Below are positions 50,624 to 59,631 of a stretch of 64,000 nt of DNA, one piece after another. The notes under the pieces are model-generated. The model was not told where the DNA came from. It was given only the letters and a program-made list of their open reading frames with translations, and did not search any database. Source of the DNA: an uncultured Candidatus Saccharibacteria bacterium (lineage in GTDB: Bacteria > Patescibacteriota > Saccharimonadia > Saccharimonadales > Saccharimonadaceae); the NCBI GenBank assembly GCA_947169915.1, contig CAMVRN010000004.1, forward strand, positions 1 to 64,000. The letters run 5' to 3'. The position numbers were made by a program, and so were the translations under genes. Each line of letters starts with the position of its first letter. The first letter of the stretch is position 1.

Positions 50624-53614
50624 ATGTTGTCCTCTATTATTCATGTAATTCTGTCACCCCTTATTTGGATCCCGCTTGTCGGGCTGTTTGCCTACCTCAC
50701 TTACCGAAACTATAAGAAGGCCAACCGTCTCCAAGTCCTAAACGTTGACTCAGTGCTTTTGATGCTCGAAATCCCGCGCACCAACGACAAAAAAGAGCTC
50801 GCCGCCGAGCAGCTTTTTGCCTCACTTCACGGTATTCTTCGCGATAAAAACGAACTTAGAAACTCCGGTGGCGTCCAAGAACACTTAAGTTTCGAAATCG
50901 TCTCCGCAAAAGGCCAGATTCGCTTCTATGTCTGGGTCCCAAAAATCCTTCAATCCTTCGTTGAGGGCCAGATTTATTCTCAATACCCGACCGTCCAAAT
51001 CCATAAAATGGACGAAGATTACGTCGATAACCGCCACAAACACACTATCGTTTATTCTAGCGAGCTTGCCTTGACTGAAGACAGCGCACTTCCGATTAAA
51101 ACCTTCGATTCTTTCGAAGTCGACCCGCTCGCTGGTATTACTGGGACGCTCGCTAAGCTCGACGCCGACCACGATGAAGAGCTCTGGATTCAGATTATCA
51201 CCCGCCCAATCGCCGACGACTGGCACAAAACCACGACCGACACCTGGATTCAAAAAGTCAAAAGCGGTGGCAAGACTGGGCTTTTCGGCACAAATTTCGA
51301 TGCCCGCTATCTTCTCCAAATCTTCGGTGCCCTTTGGAAACCGCCTGAAGGCGGCGTCGGAAGCGACGGTAAAACAGCTGTAGAAATCTCCGAACGCGAC
51401 AAAACTCGCATCTCCAAAGCGGAAGAAAAAGCCACGAAACTCGGCTATGAAGTCAAAATTCGCCTAGTGTACCTCGGCAATGACGAAATCAACGCCAAGC
51501 TCAATATGCAGGCTCTTGTCGGTACGTTTAAACAGTTCAACTCGACCAACCTTAACGGTTTCCGCATCGAAGGCTCCACTTTTGAACCGTCCGCCCTCGA
51601 TTCTTACAAACTCCGCCAATTCACCGACCATGGCTTCATTCTAAACATCTCCGAGCTTGCTTCCGTCTATCACCTTCCACACACTTCCGTCGAAACTCCA
51701 AACATCGTCTGGGCTTCTTCAAAGACCGCCGAGCCTCCTGCCAAACTTCCTGTTTTAACCGGCAATCCAGCCGAAGACGAGAACGTTTCCGCATTTGGCC
51801 TTACCAATTTCCGTGGCATCAATCATCAATTCGGTCTCCTTCGCCGTGACCGCTCCCGCCACGTTTACATTATCGGTCAAACTGGCGCAGGTAAATCCGG
51901 TCTTCTTGAGCTCTTTGCTCTCTCCGACATCTTTTATAATCAAGGCTATTGTATTATCGACCCGCATGGCGATTTTGCTATCAACAATCTCCGCTTTATT
52001 CCAGAATCTCGTATCAAAGACGTCGTCTATTTCAACCCTGCCGACACAGCTCATCCTGTTGCCTTCAACCCGCTTGAACTCTCCGACCCAGCCCGCAAGC
52101 CAAATGTTTCTTCTGAAGTTATCGGCGTTCTTAAACGCATGTTCGGCGAAAGCTGGGGCCCTCGCCTCGAGCACATCCTCCGCTATACGCTCCTCGCCCT
52201 TCTCGACCGCCCAGAAACCACTCTTCTCGATATTTCCCGCATGTTAACCGATAAAGATTTCCGCAAGGAAACTCTCGACTACTGTAAAGATGTTACTGTT
52301 CTTCAGTTCTGGAAACAAGAATTCGGTACATGGGGCGACAAACAAGTTACCGAGTCTATTGCTCCTGTTCTTAACAAAGTTGGCGCCTTTACTGCAAACC
52401 CAATCATCCGCAATATCATCGGCCAGCCTAAATCTTCGTTTGATGTCAGAAAAATCATGGACGAAGGCAAAATCCTCGTCGTCAACCTCTCTAAAGGTCT
52501 TATCGGCGAAGATAATGCTGGCATCCTTGGCGCCTTCCTAGTTACCAAAGTTCAGCTTGCCGCCATGTCCCGTTCTGATATTCCAGACGTCAAAGACCGT
52601 CGCCCATTCTACCTATACGTTGACGAGTTCCAAAACTTCGCTACCGATTCCTTTGCCGTTATTCTTTCCGAAGCTCGTAAATACGGTCTAAACCTTACTG
52701 TAGCTAACCAATACATCGCACAAATGACCGAATCGGTCCGCGATGCCGTTTTCGGTAACGTCGGCACGACCATCTCCTTCCGCGTTTCCGCCGATGACGC
52801 TCCGCTCCTCGTAAAGCAATTCGAGCCAACTTTCGACGCGTCCGACCTCATTCAAATGAATAACCGCCATTTCATCATTTCCATGATTATCAATGGCGAA
52901 AAAGTTCCGGCCTTCTCCGCAACAACTTTGTCTATTCCAAAACCACCAACCGACAACCTCGACGAAATTATCGAATCTTCTCGCCGACAATATTCGCGCC
53001 CTCGTGCCGAAGTTGAAGAAGAAATCCGTGAAACTATCGAAGCTTCTGAAAAATACAAGAAAGAACTATCCGACAGCGGTCGCATCGCTGGCGAACAGGG
53101 AAACATCGTCCGCGATGACTACTCTGGCGCTCAGTTTATGTTCAAGTCTTCCGACATCATGAAGTCGAAGTCATTCAATCCTAGCCTGGCCCAAGAAAAG
53201 TCCGCACAAACGGCGTTTAAGGCCTCTTACGATGCAAGCGTGAATGATGTTAAGGTTGAGCCTCCAAAGCCCTCAGAAGTGATTTCTGGAGTTTCTAGAA
53301 GCATAAATGAGCCAATCGTTTCCTCTTCTTCTGACCAACAAAAGAAAAACAAGAAAAAGAACAAAAACCGAACAAAACGCAATCGAGGGCCTCGAACGCC
53401 ACAAGAGGCTTTCCGAGATATGAAGCTCTCCCCGAATACCGCTGAGGAAAAAGACCGCCCAGGCTTAAAAGACCTCGGTAAACTCATCGAGGAACAAAAG
53501 AAAGCCGAAGAAAAGGGAACCGCTAAACCCGAAACTAAGCCAGAACCAAAACCTGAACAGAAGCAGGGAAACAAGCCAGTCGACGACCAGCATCGCTTCG
53601 ATATTAAACGCTAA
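50624..53614 (+). CDS. VirD4/TraG/HerA-like ATPase, membrane-anchored
   Basis: N-terminal TM; HVYIIGQTGAGKSGLLELFALSDIFYNQGYCIIDPHGDFA; FYLYVDEFQNFATDSFAVILSEARKYGLNLTVANQYIAQM. Confidence 0.88.
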   Translation: MLSSIIHVILSPLIWIPLVGLFAYLTYRNYKKANRLQVLNVDSVLLMLEIPRTNDKKELAAEQLFASLHGILRDKNELRNSGGVQEHLSFEIVSAKGQIRFYVWVPKILQSFVEGQIYSQYPTVQIHKMDEDYVDNRHKHTIVYSSELALTEDSALPIKTFDSFEVDPLAGITGTLAKLDADHDEELWIQIITRPIADDWHKTTTDTWIQKVKSGGKTGLFGTNFDARYLLQIFGALWKPPEGGVGSDGKTAVEISERDKTRISKAEEKATKLGYEVKIRLVYLGNDEINAKLNMQALVGTFKQFNSTNLNGFRIEGSTFEPSALDSYKLRQFTDHGFILNISELASVYHLPHTSVETPNIVWASSKTAEPPAKLPVLTGNPAEDENVSAFGLTNFRGINHQFGLLRRDRSRHVYIIGQTGAGKSGLLELFALSDIFYNQGYCIIDPHGDFAINNLRFIPESRIKDVVYFNPADTAHPVAFNPLELSDPARKPNVSSEVIGVLKRMFGESWGPRLEHILRYTLLALLDRPETTLLDISRMLTDKDFRKETLDYCKDVTVLQFWKQEFGTWGDKQVTESIAPVLNKVGAFTANPIIRNIIGQPKSSFDVRKIMDEGKILVVNLSKGLIGEDNAGILGAFLVTKVQLAAMSRSDIPDVKDRRPFYLYVDEFQNFATDSFAVILSEARKYGLNLTVANQYIAQMTESVRDAVFGNVGTTISFRVSADDAPLLVKQFEPTFDASDLIQMNNRHFIISMIINGEKVPAFSATTLSIPKPPTDNLDEIIESSRRQYSRPRAEVEEEIRETIEASEKYKKELSDSGRIAGEQGNIVRDDYSGAQFMFKSSDIMKSKSFNPSLAQEKSAQTAFKASYDASVNDVKVEPPKPSEVISGVSRSINEPIVSSSSDQQKKNKKKNKNRTKRNRGPRTPQEAFRDMKLSPNTAEEKDRPGLKDLGKLIEEQKKAEEKGTAKPETKPEPKPEQKQGNKPVDDQHRFDIKR

Positions 53615-53645
53615 TCATTCTCTTTTGTGATATAAGCTCTTTCTC

Positions 53646-53674
53646 TTGCCTTATATATGTATTTATGTTATAAT
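53646..53674 (+). promoter_or_regulatory. Promoter TTGCCT-17-TGtTATAAT
   Basis: 53646-53651 and 53669-53674. Confidence 0.65.
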
Positions 53675-53680
53675 AAATTT

Positions 53681-53779
53681 GTAGCGTTGTTAGATATCGC
53701 GATGCTACAGTCCTATTTTACTCATTCATAATGAGTTCCTTTCGCAAAATCCACCCCTAGCGGGTGGGTTTTGTTTTTC
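53681..53779 (+). ncRNA. Candidate small RNA (about 100 nt)
   Basis: Predicted TSS at hairpin GTAGC...GCTAC; second hairpin ACTCAT-tcata-ATGAGT; terminator CCACCCctagcGGGTGGgttttgttttt. Confidence 0.5.
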
Positions 53780-53836
53780 TTATGCTTTACCTCTGTTGCT
53801 TCCCTGTTATATAATGAAACAAATTAAGGAGGAATA

Positions 53837-53977
53837 ATGCCTTTTAGTTATACATCTTCAACGACTATTATCAGAGAAGAACTAGAGAGAATCGCAAAGG
53901 GAATTGAGCGCCAAAACGAACTTATCGAAAAGCTTCTACCAAAAGAAAAGCCAGCCAAAAAGGGAAATAAAGCCTAA
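53837..53977 (+). CDS. 46-aa small protein (not in the ORF track)
   Basis: aaggaggaataATG; MPFSYTSSTTIIREELERIAKGIERQNELIEKLLPKEKPAKKGNKA*. Confidence 0.6.
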   Translation: MPFSYTSSTTIIREELERIAKGIERQNELIEKLLPKEKPAKKGNKA

Positions 53978-54782
53978 ATTTTCAGATTTAGTAATTCTCT
54001 ACCCCTGTTCCACCCCTGTTATTTTTGAGCTTAAGACACCAGCCACCTCTAAAAGCCCCCCAAACTCCCCAATTTATTCAAAAAATCTTCTAAAATCCAC
54101 GGGTGAAATCCAGAGGGAAACATTGAAACAAAATTACACACAAAAAACGCAAAACAAAAGTCGCGGCAAAACCCGCCAAACGTCCAAAGCCGTCCGAACA
54201 TGCAGTTCCATTCTTCCATACATTGAATGTCGCACAATAACTCTTTTAAGACATTACACTTATGGTTAAAAGACGATAAAGTAATCGTCTATAACAGAGC
54301 ACTATATAAGCTTAACTAATAAATTTACGAATTTTCGCAGGTTGTAGTTCCGCGTACATGTGCATATTTGCTTCGTTATTTACGTTTATAATTACCAAGC
54401 TTTCAGCCATTCAGCCAGCTCCTATAATTAACCTTACGTCACGGATATTTACACCAAAAGTTTTCCACCGCTATTTAAGCGAATTCTGAATTCCATCGCG
54501 GCAAATTTGCTCCAAAAACACACTCTGCATAAGCCAACTTATGCATTTTGGGGCTTTTGTTCGGGTTTTTGGCCCATTTTCCGAACATTGGCCCAATTTT
54601 CCCGATTTTCGCTTTTCCCCGCTTCCCTCTTGATTTTTTCGTGTTTTTATTGTGTTGTATGTTTTTTCAAAATTCCCTCTTTCGTAATTTCATTTTTGCA
54701 AAAGAACAAAAACCGAACAAAATAGGGAAACATGGAAATAAACAGAGGTAAGACCCTATTTTACCCCTGTTGTACCACTGTT

Positions 54783-54816
54783 AAAAAAGCCTTGGCGTTC
54801 CCTGCCAAGGCGTACA
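54783..54816. terminator. Bidirectional intrinsic terminator
   Basis: AAAAAAGCCTTGGCgttccctGCCAAGGC. Confidence 0.7.
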
Positions 54817-54837
54817 TACGTAATCTTTTGACCACTC

Positions 54838-55395
54838 TTAATTCCCGTCTACAACGATAAATTCATCTGTTCTCTCACCATCATCGTGCCACTCTTCATC
54901 TGTAAAATGTATTCCAAGTAACCTTCTTATTGTCTTCTTCTCTACTCGATAGGTTAAATCAAAGCTATTTTTCTTACCAACCTCAATTTCATCAAGTTTC
55001 GTACTGAACTCTGCGATTTTCCCCTTCTCGAGCACTCCTCTGGTCTCTACGCGACTATCAATAAATTGCACAGAGAATAATAGAATGACTCCAACAAGCG
55101 CACCGATAACCATAAGCCAATGGTCCACAGATTCCATCTTGCTAAGCTTCTGCCCAGCCTTCGTAACAGAATATCTACGTTTTTTGAAATCATCATTGCT
55201 CTCGCGGCTTCTCTGGCGTGCTATCGTGTGATAATCCTGATTTTTCTCCAGTTCCGTAACCTCATTCTCGGCATCCCACTCAAGGGTTTTTCGCTTTCCT
55301 TTGGTCACAAAAAAATAAACAATTGCAGGAATCAAGGCACACGCAAGAATCCAAAACGACCCAAAGATAATAATTGAAACCAAAAACATTTCCAT
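54838..55395 (-). CDS. Hypothetical two-TM protein
   Basis: TMs ILACALIPAIVYFFV and WLMVIGALVGVILLFSVQFI. Confidence 0.6.
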   Translation of the reverse strand: MEMFLVSIIIFGSFWILACALIPAIVYFFVTKGKRKTLEWDAENEVTELEKNQDYHTIARQRSRESNDDFKKRRYSVTKAGQKLSKMESVDHWLMVIGALVGVILLFSVQFIDSRVETRGVLEKGKIAEFSTKLDEIEVGKKNSFDLTYRVEKKTIRRLLGIHFTDEEWHDDGERTDEFIVVDGN

Positions 55396-55462
55396 CCCCC
55401 TCTCACGCAGTCAAAAAACTATTAAGGAACCAATATAGAAGTATTATAACATATTTTGTCTA

Positions 55463-56005
55463 TTATTTCCAGTAAGCTTTGCGCTCGATTCTTACGTCAA
55501 CATATTCAACATCGTCTTCGTCTTCTTCGTCCAAATATTTCAACATCCTTACTGCGTCTTCTGCACTCACGGCCGGGTTTCTATCAATTGAAATTTTAAT
55601 GATTCCCGAAAAATCTTCAATTTCAACATCAACCTCGCGAATTTTGTCTTGTGGAATTCTTGCTCTAGTTACTTTTTTGCCCAAAAGCTTAAACTCCTCC
55701 TCAAGATTTACAATGTATTCTTTCATCCTCGAAGTAAGTTTTTCTACTCTCTTCCCTGTCGCATCGTCAATTACCTCTACCGTTGGCTCCTTTTCGACAA
55801 CTACAACTTCTTCTCTCGTCGAAGCCCAACGAATCCACTCTTGAAGCGCCCTAAATCCGAGATAAACCAAACTCGCCCCTAGCAAAATCACGCCAGTGAC
55901 CGCAATCACCTTGCGTTTACGAATCGCCCTTCGTGCCCTTTCACGCTCCGAGTCCGACTCTGTTTTTTCCCTTTTCGCAGCAATTGTCTTCCCTGCTTGC
56001 ATCAA
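55463..56005 (-). CDS. FtsQ/DivIB-like bitopic protein (position-based)
   Basis: Basic N-terminus, one TM, follows murG; weak sequence support. Confidence 0.45.
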   Translation of the reverse strand: MMQAGKTIAAKREKTESDSERERARRAIRKRKVIAVTGVILLGASLVYLGFRALQEWIRWASTREEVVVVEKEPTVEVIDDATGKRVEKLTSRMKEYIVNLEEEFKLLGKKVTRARIPQDKIREVDVEIEDFSGIIKISIDRNPAVSAEDAVRMLKYLDEEDEDDVEYVDVRIERKAYWK

Positions 56006-57294
56006 GATTTCCTTTTTTCAACATTTTCAATATTTTTCTTTTCGCCGACTTCTAGAACAATCTCTGCTAACTTCTTCGCCGAATCAAGTTTTGCTTCCTC
56101 GTGCAGTTTTTTAGCCAGCTTTTCCCTCTCCGCCGAACGTCTCGTGAGCTCTTTTATTTCCTCAAGTAAAAGATTTGGCTTTGCAAGCATTTTTTCATCG
56201 TCAATCACTCTCGCCGCTCCAATCTCCGCTAATCTTTCTGCATTTTTTGTTTGATGTGCCCCCGGAAGTTCACCAAACGGGACTAAAATTACCGCCTTTT
56301 CGAGCGCCGCTAACTCCGCAATCGTCGTCGCGCCCGCTCTAGAAACGACAACATCGGCTGCCCCAAGAAGTTCCGCCATATTGGCATTAAACTCCCACAT
56401 CCTAAACCCACTCTTTAGTTTCGCTTTATCCCAGACTTCATATTTTTTTAACTCAGTCATTTCTTCATAGTGCTTTCTACCGGCCACAAGTCCGACATCA
56501 ACCGTTTTGAGAAGTGTCGGCAAAATCTCACTCAAAGCTCGATTAAGGTGTTCTGCACCTTGACTTCCACCCGTAACTACAACTAGCGACCTTCCAGAAT
56601 CAAATCCAAAGGCTTTCTTAAGTCCAGCCTCTTTATTTGTCGATACTCTCCTGAAATCGTCCCCAATCGGCGTACCGGTCCATACCCATTTTTCACGCCC
56701 TTTGATTGGTTCTTCCCTCTTCTCAACTTCTCCGTTTTCGTTCGTCACTTCAACTTCCCTTACTGTCTCGAATCTCGCACCCATCGCTACAACCTGAGCT
56801 TTTTTCATCAAAATCCTATTCGCAAGTCCAGGCGTAGCATCGCTCTCATGAATTACATAAGGAATTCTGAACCATCTTGCGACAATTCCAACTGGAAGCC
56901 CAACGAACCCACCCTTCAAAAAGACCACATCTGGTCTGTTTTTCTTAAGAAATAACCTAAAGAAGCTTTGTATTACTCCAGCGATGAATCCGAAAAATCC
57001 AACAATGTTTTTAAACACCAAATCAACAAGCGTCGTTTGCCAAAGACGGAAATAATCCTTGAAACTCCAGCCTGCATATCGTCGGAATTTTCCGCTTGCA
57101 ACCTTTCTCACGCGCATGTTCAAATCCCCACCCGATTTTCCAAGTATTGTAAGCTTCAAAACATTTTTATAGTATTTTCTATCTGTCCAAAATTCAATTT
57201 TCGCCCTCGAATGGTCTTCTAGAATCTCTTTAACGACTGCTATAGCAGGAGTAATATGTCCACCACTTCCCCCACCTACAACTAAGATTTTCAT
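56002..57294 (-). CDS. murG: UDP-GlcNAc:lipid I GlcNAc transferase MurG
   Basis: MKILVVGGGSGGHITPAIAVVKEI; VVTGGSQGAEHLNRAL; VVSRAGATTIAELAALEKAVILVPFGELPGAHQTKNAE. Confidence 0.95.
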   Translation of the reverse strand: MKILVVGGGSGGHITPAIAVVKEILEDHSRAKIEFWTDRKYYKNVLKLTILGKSGGDLNMRVRKVASGKFRRYAGWSFKDYFRLWQTTLVDLVFKNIVGFFGFIAGVIQSFFRLFLKKNRPDVVFLKGGFVGLPVGIVARWFRIPYVIHESDATPGLANRILMKKAQVVAMGARFETVREVEVTNENGEVEKREEPIKGREKWVWTGTPIGDDFRRVSTNKEAGLKKAFGFDSGRSLVVVTGGSQGAEHLNRALSEILPTLLKTVDVGLVAGRKHYEEMTELKKYEVWDKAKLKSGFRMWEFNANMAELLGAADVVVSRAGATTIAELAALEKAVILVPFGELPGAHQTKNAERLAEIGAARVIDDEKMLAKPNLLLEEIKELTRRSAEREKLAKKLHEEAKLDSAKKLAEIVLEVGEKKNIENVEKRKS

Positions 57295-58523
57295 TTTCTT
57301 GTCCTCCCAGCAGTTCGCCTTTGTGCAATATTCTCTGCTTTGAGTCTTCCAACTCTCAAATGGCTATTGCTGAATTTCTTCTGGTTTAGGTCTTTCTCTC
57401 TCTTAGTATAGCATGAAAGCTGATATGTCAGTCCAAGCGCAATCGTCACAAACATCATACTCGTCCCACCATAACTTAGGAGCGGCAATGTGATACCAGT
57501 AAGCGGCACCAATCCCGTCATAGCCATAACATTAACTGCCATTTGCACCGCAATCCATGCAAATACGCCCGTTGCAATCAGCTTCTGTTCGTCATCTGCG
57601 CCCAATTCCGCCACGCGCAGGATTCTCGTAAGCAAAATCATAAACACCACAACGACGGTTCCAAGTCCAATGAAACCAAACGTTTCACCCATCACCGCAA
57701 ACACCGAGTCGTTAATACTTTCTGGTAGGTAACCCGTCGCCTGTACGCTATTCCCTACTCCAACACCAGTCAGTCCACCCGTTCCAATTGCAATCATCGC
57801 ATTCTCAATATGATACGAGTCTGCATCGTCACCATTAAGGAATGTTTTAACGCGCTCCATCCTATGTGGGCTCGTCACAATCACCCCAACTCCACCAACA
57901 AGAATCAACGCAAGTACGAGAACAAACTTCTTTATTTCCACCCCACCCGCAAAAATAGTTGCAAGAATAATTGCGATAATCACAACTCCAGTTCCAAGGT
58001 CTTTCTGAATCACGATAACGAGAGCAAGCGCAACAATACTCGCTACCCCAGCCGGCAGCCAAAAATCACTTTTATTGAGCGTTCCCTCCGCTTTTCTCGA
58101 ACTGATTAGCTGTGCCAGATAAATCAAAAGTCCAAACTTTAGAAATTCCGCAGGCTGTAAGCTCCCGAAGCTTCCAATGTTAATCCACCTACAAGCACCA
58201 AGCTCACATTTTGCTAGACTGCTTCCCATTTTCGCCAAGACTAAAAGCCCGATGCTTAGAACAATACCAAGTGCAAACACCCATTTACCAAACTTCTTAA
58301 CTTTCTCGTACGGAATTTTATAGGCCACAATGAACGCAGCAATCGATAGAATAACATTTATCAGTTGTCTGACGAAGAAGTGATTTTCACTGATATTTCC
58401 CCCATACATCGCATTAAGAAAGTTAGCCCGCATCGGACCAATTGCGTAAATAATTATTAGCCCCGCAAGAAGCAAGCCTAATGTCATCGCAACAATGATT
58501 CTATCTCCGCGATGTCTTCTCAC
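57291..58523 (-). CDS. ftsW: Peptidoglycan glycosyltransferase FtsW (SEDS)
   Basis: Polytopic; LQPAEFLKFGLLIYLAQ; IGTGGLTGVGVGNSVQATGYLPESINDSVFAVMGETFGFIG; LLSYGGTSMM. Confidence 0.94.
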   Translation of the reverse strand: MRRHRGDRIIVAMTLGLLLAGLIIIYAIGPMRANFLNAMYGGNISENHFFVRQLINVILSIAAFIVAYKIPYEKVKKFGKWVFALGIVLSIGLLVLAKMGSSLAKCELGACRWINIGSFGSLQPAEFLKFGLLIYLAQLISSRKAEGTLNKSDFWLPAGVASIVALALVIVIQKDLGTGVVIIAIILATIFAGGVEIKKFVLVLALILVGGVGVIVTSPHRMERVKTFLNGDDADSYHIENAMIAIGTGGLTGVGVGNSVQATGYLPESINDSVFAVMGETFGFIGLGTVVVVFMILLTRILRVAELGADDEQKLIATGVFAWIAVQMAVNVMAMTGLVPLTGITLPLLSYGGTSMMFVTIALGLTYQLSCYTKREKDLNQKKFSNSHLRVGRLKAENIAQRRTAGRTRK

Positions 58524-58544
58524 TTCAATCCACCCTTCATTTTC

Positions 58545-59576
58545 CTATGCAATCCCTGACGCACTCGCGATAAATAATCCAAGTACGGCCGCAATTCCAG
58601 CAATAATCCAGAACCTCATCACGATTTTCGCTTCTCCCCAACCCTTCGCCTCGAAATGATGATGTATCGGCGCACTGATAAAGATTTTTTTATGGAAGAA
58701 CTTTTTTGAAGTCATTTGAATCAAACTACTTCCTGCCTCAATAACCAACATAACGCCGATTATAGGAAGTAGCAAGAACGCATTCGTCATCATCGCCACT
58801 ACACCAAGCCCCGCACCAAGCGCAAATGAACCCGTATCGCCCATCATAAATCTCGCAGGCGGAACATTGAACCAAACGTAGCTTAGTAACCATCCTACAA
58901 CCGTCATACAAAAACCAAACAAAATCCATTGACCTTGGAACAAAGCAATCACCCCGTAAGCGCCGTAAGCCAACATCATCAAACCACCTGCAAGCCCGTC
59001 CAAACCATCAGAAATGTTTGTCGCATTCCCCGTTGCAACGACGGCGAATGTAAACAAGAAAATCATACCAACCACACCAATATCGAAACTCCCGACAAAC
59101 GGAACCATAACAGCCGTCCATCCAAGTTTTACTGCAAAGAACCAACCAAGAAGCGCACCTACGATAGAAATGAGTATCAGTTTAGCGCCTGCTCGAAGCC
59201 CAGCTGCTCCCTCTCCAGAACCAAAGACGTTAATCAAGTCATCAATAAATCCTACCGCTGCGCCGCCAAGGAAACCTGCCAAAGGAAGCCAAGTTTGGCC
59301 ACGGTCAAGGTTACAAATCAATGTCACCATCGATACGACCACTACGCCAATAATCCCCGCCATCGTTGGAAAATGGCGTTTAAACTTATGTGCATGGAGC
59401 TTCGTCATAATCGGAAGCGAACTTCCATCCGCCGTCGTTTTCTTCTGTTTCTTCCAAAACTTATATTTGTAAGCGAAGTAAGTATAAACAGGCGTCAAGA
59501 ACATCGCGAGCAAGAATGCTCCGAGTGTCAGGATAAGCCCGAAAAACATTTCATTATTGAATTCGACTTTCCACAT
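58545..59576 (-). CDS. mraY: Phospho-MurNAc-pentapeptide transferase MraY
   Basis: FPTMAGIIGVVVVS; GFIDDLINVF; ATNISDGLDGLAGG; FMMGDTGSFALGAGL; PIHHHFEAKGW. Confidence 0.95.
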   Translation of the reverse strand: MWKVEFNNEMFFGLILTLGAFLLAMFLTPVYTYFAYKYKFWKKQKKTTADGSSLPIMTKLHAHKFKRHFPTMAGIIGVVVVSMVTLICNLDRGQTWLPLAGFLGGAAVGFIDDLINVFGSGEGAAGLRAGAKLILISIVGALLGWFFAVKLGWTAVMVPFVGSFDIGVVGMIFLFTFAVVATGNATNISDGLDGLAGGLMMLAYGAYGVIALFQGQWILFGFCMTVVGWLLSYVWFNVPPARFMMGDTGSFALGAGLGVVAMMTNAFLLLPIIGVMLVIEAGSSLIQMTSKKFFHKKIFISAPIHHHFEAKGWGEAKIVMRFWIIAGIAAVLGLFIASASGIA

Positions 59577-59631
59577 ATTACCCTATTTTACTCCATTCTC
59601 CCCGCTTTTTCTATTATTTTATTCATCATCC

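Noticed and set aside
54242-54273. dif/XerCD-like site (TCTTTTAAGACATTACACTTATGGTTAAAAGA) at the convergence of plus and minus gene arrays, suggesting the replication terminus
   Set aside because: Only partial match to known dif arms, and sampled base composition shows the plus strand C-rich on both sides, so no skew inversion supports a terminus here.
54507-54751. ORFs of 72 and 67 aa in the track (Phe-rich hydrophobic)
   Set aside because: Low-complexity Phe/Pro-rich translations in overlapping frames, no SD, within a T-rich repeat-containing gap. Probably not coding.
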